NCBI GenBank assembly: GCA_964546645.1
Contig: CAZJKM010000052.1
Span: 1 to 18,827 of the forward strand
Source of the DNA: A37T11 sp964546645
GTDB taxonomy: Bacteria; Bacteroidota; Bacteroidia; Sphingobacteriales; Sphingobacteriaceae
DNA: 18,827 nt
Direction of reading: 5' to 3'
The notes beneath the pieces are model-generated. The model was given only the letters and a program-made list of their open reading frames with translations. It was not told the origin of the DNA and made no database searches. The translations under genes and the position numbers were made by a program. This document shows positions 7,938 through 14,921 of this stretch, in pieces (within the stretch, counting starts at the first letter, position 1; every line of letters begins with the position of its first letter).

Positions 7938-8447
7938 ATGAAAAAGATATTCCTATTGGCAATGTCCCTGCTTTCAATAAGCAGCTTTGCGCAGACAACA
8001 GATTCCATAGCTATTGAGGTGGTTTATCCGAAAAATCAGGCTGGCCAGGGGGCGGCAATTCTGGTCGATGGCAAGCTTATCTCTGCTTATTACATGACGA
8101 CGTTAGACCCTCATTTGATACGCAATGTGAATATAGAGAAAAAAGACACTACAATAAGCGGGCGAACCTACAAGGGCATTGCCCGGCTCACCATGAAAAG
8201 CGAATATGATCCGTCTCTCATTACATTAGCAGACCTTAAGAAGAAGTACACCTCACTCAAACCTGGCCCAACGATCTACATGATCAATGACCAGATGATC
8301 AGCGGCAGTCAGGATGACCTGTTAATGGACGAAAAACGTATCGTTAAAATTATTGTGGATCAGGTCAACGCCGGGGATAACGGTTCTGATATTCAGGTGG
8401 TGAAGGTAGTAACCAAACCTGTAGAGAAGATCAAAAAGCCGGAATAG
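7938..8447 (+). CDS. Exported protein with two TonB-plug-like repeats
   Basis: A 169-residue protein with signal peptide 1-19 (KKIFLLAMSLLSISSFAQ). Two related segments follow. The first (about 38-90) reads VDGKLIS, then LDPHLIRNVNIEKKD, then TYKGIARLTMKS. The second (about 112-160) reads INDQMIS, then LLMDEKRIVKIIV, ending VVKVVTK. Both follow the layout of a TonB-dependent receptor plug: a VDG turn, L-D-P-x-x-I-x-x-V-x-I-x-K, then G-x-x-x-(I/V)-T-(T/M)-K. There is no beta-barrel, TonB box or carboxypeptidase-like domain. Likely periplasmic or envelope-attached; function unknown. The resemblance may mean a stand-alone plug fold or a protein that interacts with receptors. It converges on the reductase gene with 27 nt between stops. 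Confidence 0.85.
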   Translation: MKKIFLLAMSLLSISSFAQTTDSIAIEVVYPKNQAGQGAAILVDGKLISAYYMTTLDPHLIRNVNIEKKDTTISGRTYKGIARLTMKSEYDPSLITLADLKKKYTSLKPGPTIYMINDQMISGSQDDLLMDEKRIVKIIVDQVNAGDNGSDIQVVKVVTKPVEKIKKPE

Positions 8448-8474
8448 GTAAACAGGACACCCAACGGGAGGTCA

Positions 8475-9014
8475 TCAGTGCCCCTTCTCCATGCTGTACC
8501 GAAGTGACACCAGACCGGTTTCGTATGTTCTGCTATCGAGGAGGGTGAGTTGGGTACGATGGTCCTGCTTGCTGAACAGCGGCTTACCACTACCGAGAAG
8601 GATAGGATGTACTGACATCCAAAGTTCGTCTACCAAACCTTCCTGCATCAGGGCATCGGTAAGCATTGCACCGCCATACAGCCAGATATCTTTACCGGGC
8701 TGTTCTTTTATACGGCGGGCCTGACCCATGGAGTCTCCGGACAGGAGGACAGCTCCTTCTTTTACGTGTTTCAACGTATTGGAGAAAACATATTCCGTCA
8801 CCGGTGGCATACCCGGTATCCCTGATTCATTGTTATTACCTGCATATTGTTGCAGGATATCATAACTCTTGCGACCGATGAAAATGGAATCCACACGGGA
8901 GAAAAACTCTTCCAACCCATAGTCCTGATCCGTAAAGCACCAGTCATATTCGCCGTTAGGCCCTTCAATATAACCGTCGAGGCTCACGGCCAACCCTAAA
9001 ATTAGTTTCCGCAT
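8475..9014 (-). CDS. DHFR/RibD C-terminal family reductase
   Basis: A 179-residue NAD(P)H-dependent reductase of the RibD_C/dihydrofolate-reductase-like family, common as single genes in Bacteroidota. Signs are the start RKLILGLAVSLDGYIEGPNGEYDW, then IFIGRKSYDIL (residues about 48-58), YVFSNTLKHV, and the cofactor-binding loop KDIWLYGGAMLTDALMQEGLVDEL, then HPILLGSGKPLF. The frame is open to 9095 with another ATG, but the start at 9014 fits the family, and a perfect -7 element (TACCTTTG) sits 7 nt upstream of it, inside that longer frame. Real folate or riboflavin activity is not implied; most such proteins have unknown substrates. No operon partner is evident. Confidence 0.9.
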   Translation of the reverse strand: MRKLILGLAVSLDGYIEGPNGEYDWCFTDQDYGLEEFFSRVDSIFIGRKSYDILQQYAGNNNESGIPGMPPVTEYVFSNTLKHVKEGAVLLSGDSMGQARRIKEQPGKDIWLYGGAMLTDALMQEGLVDELWMSVHPILLGSGKPLFSKQDHRTQLTLLDSRTYETGLVSLRYSMEKGH

Positions 9015-9021
9015 ATCATAA

Positions 9022-9029
9022 CAAAGGTA
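9022..9029 (-). promoter_or_regulatory. Perfect -7 element for the RibD/DHFR-family gene
   Basis: TACCTTTG on the minus strand fully matches TAnnTTTG and lies 7 nt before the ATG at 9014. A CTG 21 nt further up may stand in for the -33 TTG. It makes the upstream ATG at 9095 unlikely and implies an almost leaderless mRNA. Confidence 0.6.
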
Positions 9030-9140
9030 CGCGTTGCCAGGTGTATATTTCAGAGAATTTTTAAACATATATGGGCCCTCATGGGTTATCACCATTAAAA
9101 GGCCATGGTAAAGAAGGAACTAAGCGAGGGGTAGCAGCTG

Positions 9141-9701
9141 TTAATCCACCAGCATATTTTTAGTACTGTTACCGTCAATAACCATAGTTGCAGGAATAGT
9201 AAATTGTGCACTTACCTCTTTCGTGCGGCTCAGTGTGCCAATCATGTTCAATTTATTGAAATAGATGGTGAAGGTACCACTACTGTTTTTCCTGGCATAG
9301 AGTTTATGGCCATCAGATGATGAATACGTGACGCCACCATACGAGATGATGAACCCTGTCCCGTCTGTGCCTAAGCCTGAGGCATGTTTCAGATCGTAAG
9401 TAGTTGTGGTAGTGGGTAACCCTTTTCCAAAAAACAAGGTAATGGGTGTACCATTGGTCTGGGAAGAAACCACTATCAAGGTAACCACTTCTCCCTGTTT
9501 GCTGGCCAGGATATAGCCTAACGTCGATTCAAGCTGGGCAGCAGGATATCCAACAGTACTCTCGGTAACGATAATTTTATTGTTGCCGATTACCGGATTT
9601 GGCAATTCTGTCTTACGATCTTCCTCATCGGTGGGTGAATTTTTTTTACACGACGATATCAATACGAACGATACAAACAGCAAATAACATACTCTTCTCA
9701 T
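9141..9701 (-). CDS. Small lipoprotein of unknown function
   Basis: A 186-residue protein not recognised. The N-terminus is a lipoprotein signal (RRVCYLLFVSFVLISSC) with lipobox ISSC and Cys18 as the lipidation site, followed by the charged linker KKNSPTDEEDRK. In Bacteroidota such a linker is compatible with outer-membrane placement. The rest is Thr/Ser/Gly-rich and strand-forming (TTTTTYDLKHASGLGTDGTG, SGTFTIYFNKL), with no Cys after the lipobox, consistent with a small beta-sandwich. It lies downstream of the 7TM-AraC gene on the same strand, 105 nt away, but has its own promoter-like element with a palindrome, so it may be separately regulated. Confidence 0.85.
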   Translation of the reverse strand: MRRVCYLLFVSFVLISSCKKNSPTDEEDRKTELPNPVIGNNKIIVTESTVGYPAAQLESTLGYILASKQGEVVTLIVVSSQTNGTPITLFFGKGLPTTTTTYDLKHASGLGTDGTGFIISYGGVTYSSSDGHKLYARKNSSGTFTIYFNKLNMIGTLSRTKEVSAQFTIPATMVIDGNSTKNMLVD

Positions 9702-9705
9702 GACG

Positions 9706-9724
9706 GCTATATTTTAAATATAGC
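9706..9724. promoter_or_regulatory. 19-nt palindrome over the predicted start of transcription
   Basis: Arms GCTATATTT and AAATATAGC are perfectly complementary around a single central base. The element lies directly downstream of the -7 element CATATTTG (9733-9726, minus strand) and ends 4 nt before the lipoprotein ATG. It could be an operator for a dimeric regulator, or a weak leader hairpin; the former seems likelier given its A/T content and perfect symmetry. Confidence 0.45.
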
Positions 9725-9725
9725 G

Positions 9726-9733
9726 CAAATATG
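9726..9733 (-). promoter_or_regulatory. Candidate -7 element for the lipoprotein gene
   Basis: CATATTTG on the minus strand has one mismatch to TAnnTTTG and lies 24 nt before the ATG at 9701. A second candidate, TATATTTA, lies inside the palindrome. Confidence 0.4.
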
Positions 9734-9806
9734 GGCGATATTCAGCCCGTTGTGTCTCGTTTTACAAAAATGAAACACTTATTTTCCTGACCGCATAAAA
9801 CGGATT

Positions 9807-10940
9807 TCAGGTCTTCTGCGCTAATAACGCGGAAGGGTCTGCTTTCTCGTATTTTTTAAATGCGCGGTAAAAAGATGCCCTGCTATTGAATCCCACTTCG
9901 TAGGCTATAGCCTCTATGGTGAAATGGCAATTTTTATCAATCAGCAGCTCTTTGGCTTTTTCCACTCTTATTCTGCGTATGGTTTCGTAAAAAGAAGTGC
10001 CTGCAGACTTAAAAGCATCGGCGATCTGATAGGCCGGAATCCGGGTGTACGCGGCCAGGTAGTGCAAGCTTATTTCTGTGCGTCGGTACAGCAATTTATC
10101 GACTATCAGTTGTCTTACTTTTTCATACAAACACAAGCTGTTGTCTTTATTTACTTTTACCTGCAACACATTGTCCGGGATCGCTGCTATCTGACCCGCT
10201 GTATGCAATTGCTTTAAGTGGTGATGGTACTCTGCCCGGGTAAAGACCACGTGCTGATTAAATGCATAGTACAGAATGAAAAGGAAGATGCCGGTCATCA
10301 CCAAAGGAAGATGAACGTATTCGACATAGGTGGTTTCTGCCGTTAAATAAAGTATAATGGTGGCAAAAGTGAGTACCCATAACATGCCTGTAAATCTTAT
10401 CAGATAAGTTATTTTCACCGAGCTTAAACTGGACACGGACTGTATCATCTCCTTCCGGTACTGCCGTACTTCTTTGGCATTGAGCGAAAAATAAAACAGC
10501 TGGTGCAAAAAGAACAGACCGGAATATACCAGCATATCTGCAGGATAAGGTCCGTTCATTACTCCATGTATATACGCATGTTGAGCGACCGGTGTTTTTA
10601 AAGCAAATTGTATCCATATATATCCTCCATAACCCACTATCGATCCCGAAATAACCATCAGCCATTTATGCCACTCCGGATGCGTCCTGCCGGTCATCAG
10701 CCTGATATAATAATAGGATAACGGGGCAAAAAATGCCGCGGAGATTTGCACTAAAAAGTAGGTCCAGGGTAAATCATACATGCCGGCGCTGAGTATATGG
10801 ATATTATTCAGAAAGTTAAATCCCGGAATCAGAAAAGCCACTGCAAGTATTTTGTTGGGTAAGGAATTGTTCTTCCTGAAAAAAAGAAGAAAAAAAAGGA
10901 TGATGCTATTTAATGATGCGAAAATATTTATTTCAAGCAT
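9807..10940 (-). CDS. AraC-family regulator with N-terminal seven-helix membrane domain
   Basis: A 377-residue membrane-bound transcription factor. The first ~235 residues contain seven hydrophobic helices (from LNSIILFFLLFF to LPLVMTGIFLFILYYAF). A linker follows, then a C-terminal AraC DNA-binding domain (about 280-375): LHYLAAYTRIPAYQIADAF is the first helix-turn-helix, FYETIRRIRVEKAKELL the connecting helix, and IEAIAYEVGFNSRASFYRAF the second, with the conserved GF-S-FYRAFKK signature. The longer frame starts with TTG at 10946; ATG at 10940 (MLEINIF) is preferred. This class in Bacteroidota senses an unknown signal at the membrane. It is divergent from the glutathione peroxidase gene and upstream of the lipoprotein gene, so either may be a target. 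No TAnnTTTG match is near its start. Confidence 0.92.
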   Translation of the reverse strand: MLEINIFASLNSIILFFLLFFRKNNSLPNKILAVAFLIPGFNFLNNIHILSAGMYDLPWTYFLVQISAAFFAPLSYYYIRLMTGRTHPEWHKWLMVISGSIVGYGGYIWIQFALKTPVAQHAYIHGVMNGPYPADMLVYSGLFFLHQLFYFSLNAKEVRQYRKEMIQSVSSLSSVKITYLIRFTGMLWVLTFATIILYLTAETTYVEYVHLPLVMTGIFLFILYYAFNQHVVFTRAEYHHHLKQLHTAGQIAAIPDNVLQVKVNKDNSLCLYEKVRQLIVDKLLYRRTEISLHYLAAYTRIPAYQIADAFKSAGTSFYETIRRIRVEKAKELLIDKNCHFTIEAIAYEVGFNSRASFYRAFKKYEKADPSALLAQKT

Positions 10941-11044
10941 AAGCAATCGTCATTTTCAATGCTGCGCGTTTACTTTGCCCAACAGATTGGGAAAGTATCG
11001 AACATTTTTGGTTTATACAAGACAAAAATCACCAGCGGAAAGCC

Positions 11045-11052
11045 CATCTTTG
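11045..11052 (+). promoter_or_regulatory. Candidate -7 element for the glutathione peroxidase gene
   Basis: CATCTTTG has one mismatch to TAnnTTTG and lies 10 nt before the ATG at 11063. A second candidate, TTACTTTG (10970-10977), would give a leader of about 80 nt. Both lie in the 122-nt gap shared with the divergent AraC gene. Confidence 0.45.
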
Positions 11053-11062
11053 CAAATACGAT

Positions 11063-11566
11063 ATGAATACGACGTTTTATCTTCTGGAAGCACAGTCCCC
11101 TGCCGGTACCATTATCCCGTTTTCTGCGTCCCGGGGAAAAGTAGTACTGATTGTCAACACGGCTACCAAATGCGGACTGACACCACAATTCGGCGGTCTG
11201 CAGGATCTGCATCAGAAATATAGTGACCGGGGGTTGGTGATTATCGGCTTTCCCTGTGACCAGTTTGCCGGTCAGGAACCCGAAAGTAACCAACGCATGG
11301 AGCAGGTCTGCCATGACAATCACGGGGTTACTTTCCAGCTTACTGAAAAATGCAATGTCAATGGTCCGCATACACACCCGGTATTCAGGTATCTGAAAAA
11401 AGCCCTGGGCGGCTTCCTGGGCAGCAGGGTCAAATGGAACTTTACCAAGTTCCTGATTGACCGGAACGGTAAACCGTATAAACGATATGCACCCATAACC
11501 AAACCCCGGGCTCTTGAAAAGGACATCCGGAAACTATTGGGGGAACAGTCAGCAACGTCTCACTGA
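11063..11566 (+). CDS. Glutathione peroxidase family thiol peroxidase
   Basis: A 167-residue peroxidase that reduces hydroperoxides; bacterial Cys-type members usually take electrons from thioredoxin rather than glutathione. The active site is complete: peroxidatic Cys37 in NTATKCGLTPQF, Gln71 in FPCDQFAGQEP, and Trp125-Asn126 in KWNFTKFL. Cys83 (QVCHDNHGVTF) stands where the resolving Cys of the thioredoxin-dependent type is expected. Cys65 and Cys97 are additional. There is no signal peptide, so it is cytoplasmic. The coding region is divergent from the 7TM-AraC regulator, and control by that regulator or by oxidative stress is a guess. Length and motif spacing are normal for the family. 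Confidence 0.95.
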   Translation: MNTTFYLLEAQSPAGTIIPFSASRGKVVLIVNTATKCGLTPQFGGLQDLHQKYSDRGLVIIGFPCDQFAGQEPESNQRMEQVCHDNHGVTFQLTEKCNVNGPHTHPVFRYLKKALGGFLGSRVKWNFTKFLIDRNGKPYKRYAPITKPRALEKDIRKLLGEQSATSH

Positions 11567-11630
11567 CTATTTCCGGTGCCTGCCATTCAGGCTCTCGTGG
11601 TTCAAAACGTCAGCTTACTATTCCATCATG

Positions 11631-11652
11631 TTGTTAAAAAAGTGCTAATGAC
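11631..11652 (+). repeat. 22-nt motif, copy B (partner at 1225-1246)
   Basis: Matches copy A at 19 of 22 positions. It lies in the convergent gap between the peroxidase and YidR-like genes, where no start codon is near, so a promoter role is unlikely here. Confidence 0.25.
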
Positions 11653-11672
11653 TGCCTCTGCCGATAACACTA

Positions 11673-11719
11673 GAAGCAATAAAATAGCCCTGTTGAGGGC
11701 AGGGTCATTTTATTGCTTC
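11673..11719. terminator. Bidirectional hairpin between convergent genes
   Basis: Thirteen-base arms GAAGCAATAAAAT (11673-11685) and ATTTTATTGCTTC (11707-11719) are perfectly complementary. Inside, GCCCT-GTTG-AGGGC (11687-11700) forms a compact 5-bp hairpin that competes with a CCCT/AGGG pairing continuing the outer stem. The A-rich left and T-rich right flanks make it usable in both directions. The stop codon of the YidR-like gene (TAA, 11710-11712) lies inside the right arm. Confidence 0.75.
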
Positions 11720-13119
11720 GTTAATAAAAAAATCTGAAGAAACCGTTCTTCCCCCTCTTGCACATACCGGTTATAAGCAATCTGTTGCCCGGAATTGGAC
11801 CAACAGGGTCCCCCCACCGGTCGCTCGTCATCATCGAACCGCCGGGTAACCCGATGGGTTTCCCCGGTAAGCAAATGTGTTACATACACACTGTTATCTG
11901 CAATGTAGGTCACCCAGCGACCATCGGGGCTGACGGTAAAGGGACCCTGTATAGCAAAGCTATTCCGGGTGACGGGACGTATTTCACCCCCATTCGGAGA
12001 AACCGCAAATAGCTGAACAACCCCTCTTTCGTCTGCAGCAAGGAAAAAGATCGTGCTTCCGTCGGGTGTACTGCGCAGCCAGTGGCGCGGGCCGGAAATC
12101 CCGCCGGTATACGTTATCCGACGCTGGACCACACCTTCCGGTACGCCGGGCCTCGTCCGCGGCGTCCCTTCCAACGGGGCACCCTCGCGTGCTATCGTCA
12201 GCTCATCCGGCAAATCCAGGACGAACACCTCGGTTACCGTCGCACCGCTGCTGTCCCGCACATTCCCCTGAAAGGCGATCGCCTTTGCCTGACGGCTCCC
12301 ATCCGGCCGGAGATAACCGCCGGTACCAATCCAGCACTCATCAAACGCCTTGTCTATATCGTCACTGCCCGGCCCGGGGTTTTCCGTCACCATAGCGGCC
12401 ACTACGGCAAACCGCTCCCCGCTGTTACATTCCATCGACGGGTCATTCGCTACTTCCACCCGCCCGGGGACCATCACGCCAACCGTCCGGAGATCAGCCA
12501 CCCCGGCGTCAGTGACAGCCAGCTGCTCAAGCACATCATCATTATACGTGAAACAGATCCATTGCCCGTCACCACTCCAGGAATGGGCATGTGTACCTCC
12601 GCGGAGGGCTCCCGGTGTGTAAGGTGCTTTGATATCCCGGGCATCCATAAAAACCGGTTGCTGCGGATGCCCGATATCAATGGCAACACCTGTCCTTCGG
12701 GTCATACTATAGGGCCTTGCCGCATCGGCGTTACGGATACCGTGTATAAACAAAACGGTGTCTGCAACGGGCGAAAATGTTGCAGCCCCCACCCCGGGGC
12801 CATAGGCCGTTTGGTTTTCAGTCTGGTATAAAACTTTTATTTCGCCGGTGCCGGTGTGTACCATGGCGATGGTGGATGTACTGCCGATTTGTGTGTCATC
12901 ATTCCTGGTATCGTAGACAACCCACTGGTCATCCTGTGAAAAAACCTGGATATGATGGAGTGTATGGCCATGGGCCGCATAGGTCAACTGTTTTTCTGTA
13001 AAATTCATGGATGCTTGTTCGTTAGTTACACAGCCGGAGCAAAGCCACAACAACATACCGGCCCCGTATTTTACGGAGAAACAGATAGCTGTTCTGGTTA
13101 CTTTTCCGACCGGTCGCAT
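11710..13119 (-). CDS. DUF3748 (YidR-like) beta-propeller lipoprotein
   Basis: A 469-residue protein of the DUF3748 family, to which E. coli YidR belongs: VVYDTRNDDTQIG near the start, APYTPGALRGGTHAHSWSGD, CFTYNDDVLEQL, RTVGVMVPG, then TolB-like blades such as TPDGSTIFFLAADERGVVQL and VSPDGRWVTYIADNSVYV. Function is unknown; the propeller suggests binding. The N-terminus carries a lipoprotein-type signal (GAGMLLWLCSGC, Cys30), after which the family domain begins at NFTEKQLT. The frame is open to an ATG at 13152, but a perfect -7 element (TATTTTTG, 13134-13127) sits inside that extension, 7 nt before the ATG at 13119, which I chose. Divergent from trpS. The 3' end overlaps the terminator hairpin. 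Confidence 0.88.
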   Translation of the reverse strand: MRPVGKVTRTAICFSVKYGAGMLLWLCSGCVTNEQASMNFTEKQLTYAAHGHTLHHIQVFSQDDQWVVYDTRNDDTQIGSTSTIAMVHTGTGEIKVLYQTENQTAYGPGVGAATFSPVADTVLFIHGIRNADAARPYSMTRRTGVAIDIGHPQQPVFMDARDIKAPYTPGALRGGTHAHSWSGDGQWICFTYNDDVLEQLAVTDAGVADLRTVGVMVPGRVEVANDPSMECNSGERFAVVAAMVTENPGPGSDDIDKAFDECWIGTGGYLRPDGSRQAKAIAFQGNVRDSSGATVTEVFVLDLPDELTIAREGAPLEGTPRTRPGVPEGVVQRRITYTGGISGPRHWLRSTPDGSTIFFLAADERGVVQLFAVSPNGGEIRPVTRNSFAIQGPFTVSPDGRWVTYIADNSVYVTHLLTGETHRVTRRFDDDERPVGGPCWSNSGQQIAYNRYVQEGEERFLQIFLLTKQ

Positions 13120-13126
13120 GGTGGTC

Positions 13127-13134
13127 CAAAAATA
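13127..13134 (-). promoter_or_regulatory. Perfect -7 element for the YidR-like gene
   Basis: TATTTTTG on the minus strand, 7 nt before the ATG at 13119. It lies inside the coding frame that would result from the upstream ATG at 13152 and so argues against that start. No convincing -33 box is seen. Confidence 0.5.
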
Positions 13135-13262
13135 CATACGGGGGATCGCCATTCGTTATAAATTGTTTGCCTGTTCATGTAGGATATTATCCGACCAAAC
13201 GCGCGGTTATCTGAAGACAAACATATCACTTTAGCCCGGCCGTTCAAAATCATTAAAAATGC

Positions 13263-13270
13263 TTACTTTC
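13263..13270 (+). promoter_or_regulatory. Candidate -7 element for the trpS run of genes
   Basis: TTACTTTC, a weak match to TAnnTTTG and the same octamer as at 3606-3613, lies 8 nt before the trpS ATG. It would serve trpS, the deoxynucleoside kinase, kdsB and the S46 peptidase, whose coding regions are 11-17 nt apart. Confidence 0.4.
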
Positions 13271-13278
13271 GCAACCAT

Positions 13279-14274
13279 ATGGAAACTGTTGTAAGCGGAA
13301 TAAGGAGCACCGGAAGACTGCATCTGGGGAATTACTATGGTGCAATAAAGAATTTTTTACACCTGCAGGAAAGGTACCATTGCTTTTTTTTCATTGCCGA
13401 CCTGCATGCCCTGACAACCCATCCGACTCCTGAGAATCTGCAGGAAAACGTACGCCAGGTAGTGATTGAATACCTGGCTGCAGGCATCGATCCTGACAAA
13501 GCAACCATGTACATCCAATCGGACGTACCGGAAGTGACGGAGCTGTACCTTTACCTCAACATGAACGCCTATCTGGGTGAATTGGAACGCGCGACGTCGT
13601 TTAAAGACAAGGTACGGGCCAACCCCAATAACGTCAACGCCGGGTTACTGACCTACCCCGTATTGCAGGCTGCGGATATCCTGCTGCACAAGGCCAGTAA
13701 GGTACCGGTTGGCAAAGACCAGGAACAACATCTCGAAATGGCCCGTACATTTGCAAACAGGTTTAACCGACTTTATAAAACGGCGTATTTCCCGGAACCC
13801 CACGCTTTTTCGTCCGGAGCCCCACTGGTGAAAGTTCCCGGATTGGACGGGAAGGGGAAAATGGGAAAATCTGAAGGGGAAGGGAATGCGGTTTTCCTGG
13901 CAGATACGCCGCAGGTGATCCGGAAGAAGGTCATGAAAGCCGTTACTGACAGCGGCCCCACGGAAATGAACCAGGAAAAACCGGAATATATAGCCAATCT
14001 CTTCAGCCTGATGCAGGTGGTTTCAGATGCCGGTACGGTCAGCCACTTTGAAGAGCTGTATAACCGCTGTGAGATCCGTTACGGTGATATGAAGAAACAG
14101 CTCGCGGAGGATATCATCACGGCGACGGATGACATACGGCAACGGATCGGAGAGATTGCGAAAAATAAGGACTATATTGATAAGGTCATCGCAAAGGGAG
14201 CTGAAAAAGCGCGGGAAAGCGCGCGCAGCACCATCAGGGAGGTACGCGGGATCATCGGTTTCAGGAACATTTAA
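13279..14274 (+). CDS. trpS: Tryptophanyl-tRNA synthetase
   Basis: Charges tRNA-Trp with tryptophan in the cytoplasm. This is a class Ic synthetase of 331 residues, the normal bacterial length. The HIGH motif is HLGN (15-18, in STGRLHLGNYYGA) and the KMSKS motif is KMGKS (194-198). Between them are ADLHALTTHP and the family segments LTYPVLQAADILLHKA and VPVGKDQEQHLEMAR. The ATG at 13279 fits the family start (ETVVSGIR). It is the first of four same-strand genes with very short gaps (15, 17 and 11 nt), so it is probably the first gene of an operon. The Gly in KMGKS replaces the usual Ser but leaves both lysines in place; this appears in other synthetases and need not impair function. Confidence 0.97.
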   Translation: METVVSGIRSTGRLHLGNYYGAIKNFLHLQERYHCFFFIADLHALTTHPTPENLQENVRQVVIEYLAAGIDPDKATMYIQSDVPEVTELYLYLNMNAYLGELERATSFKDKVRANPNNVNAGLLTYPVLQAADILLHKASKVPVGKDQEQHLEMARTFANRFNRLYKTAYFPEPHAFSSGAPLVKVPGLDGKGKMGKSEGEGNAVFLADTPQVIRKKVMKAVTDSGPTEMNQEKPEYIANLFSLMQVVSDAGTVSHFEELYNRCEIRYGDMKKQLAEDIITATDDIRQRIGEIAKNKDYIDKVIAKGAEKARESARSTIREVRGIIGFRNI

Positions 14275-14289
14275 AAGCAGCATTCAGAC

Positions 14290-14904
14290 ATGCATATAGC
14301 CATCGTTGGAAATATTGGTGCCGGTAAAACCACGTTAACCGAGCTACTGGCCAGACACCTGGGTTGGGAACCCCAGTTTGAAGCAGTTGAACATAACCCG
14401 TACCTGGAAGATTTCTACAGTGACATGAAGCGGTGGTCATTTAACCTGCAGATCTATTTTCTGAACAGCCGCTTTAAGCACGCCATTGGCCTGCAAAACC
14501 GGGAAGCCAATATTATACAGGACAGGACGATCTATGAGGATGCCTATATTTTTGCAGAAAACCTGCACGATATGGGACTGATGACCTCTCGTGATTTTGA
14601 TAATTACAGCAATATCTTCTCCAATATCATCTCGTATATCAACCCTCCGGACCTACTGATCTACCTGAAAGCTTCCGTACCGACACTGGTAAAGAATATA
14701 CAGATCAGAGGGCGGGAATATGAAGCAGGTATCCGGCTGGACTATCTCTCGAAACTGAACGATAAGTACGAGAAATGGATCAGCAGCTATACAGACGGCA
14801 AATTGCTCATACTGGATAAGGATAAGCTCGACTTTGCCAATAAGCAGGAAGACCTGGGGTTTGTTATCCAGCAGATTGAACGGGAATTACATGGTCTTTT
14901 TTAA
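14290..14904 (+). CDS. Deoxynucleoside kinase
   Basis: Phosphorylates deoxynucleosides for nucleotide salvage, ATP-dependent, cytoplasmic. A 204-residue member of the dNK family (deoxyadenosine/deoxyguanosine kinase type). The P-loop is GNIGAGKTT (7-15). The substrate-binding E-x-x-x-x-N-P-Y-L segment is EAVEHNPYLEDFY. The DRT-Y-E-D motif (78-84, DRTIYED) is the family DRS-type motif, and the Arg-rich lid is RGREYEAGIR (140-149). Which base it prefers cannot be read from sequence alone. It sits 15 nt after trpS and 17 nt before kdsB. Confidence 0.95.
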   Translation: MHIAIVGNIGAGKTTLTELLARHLGWEPQFEAVEHNPYLEDFYSDMKRWSFNLQIYFLNSRFKHAIGLQNREANIIQDRTIYEDAYIFAENLHDMGLMTSRDFDNYSNIFSNIISYINPPDLLIYLKASVPTLVKNIQIRGREYEAGIRLDYLSKLNDKYEKWISSYTDGKLLILDKDKLDFANKQEDLGFVIQQIERELHGLF

Positions 14905-14921
14905 TAGTTGCACGGTGAATC

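Noticed and set aside
10970..10977. TTACTTTG as the main promoter of the peroxidase gene
   Set aside because: Kept only as an alternative: CATCTTTG at 11045-11052 is nearer to the start and fits the spacing seen at other genes.
12082..12831. Long plus-strand open frame of 249 codons opposite the YidR-like gene
   Set aside because: It is antisense to a clear DUF3748 coding region, is rich in Arg/Pro/His as expected for a shadow frame, and has no recognisable motif.
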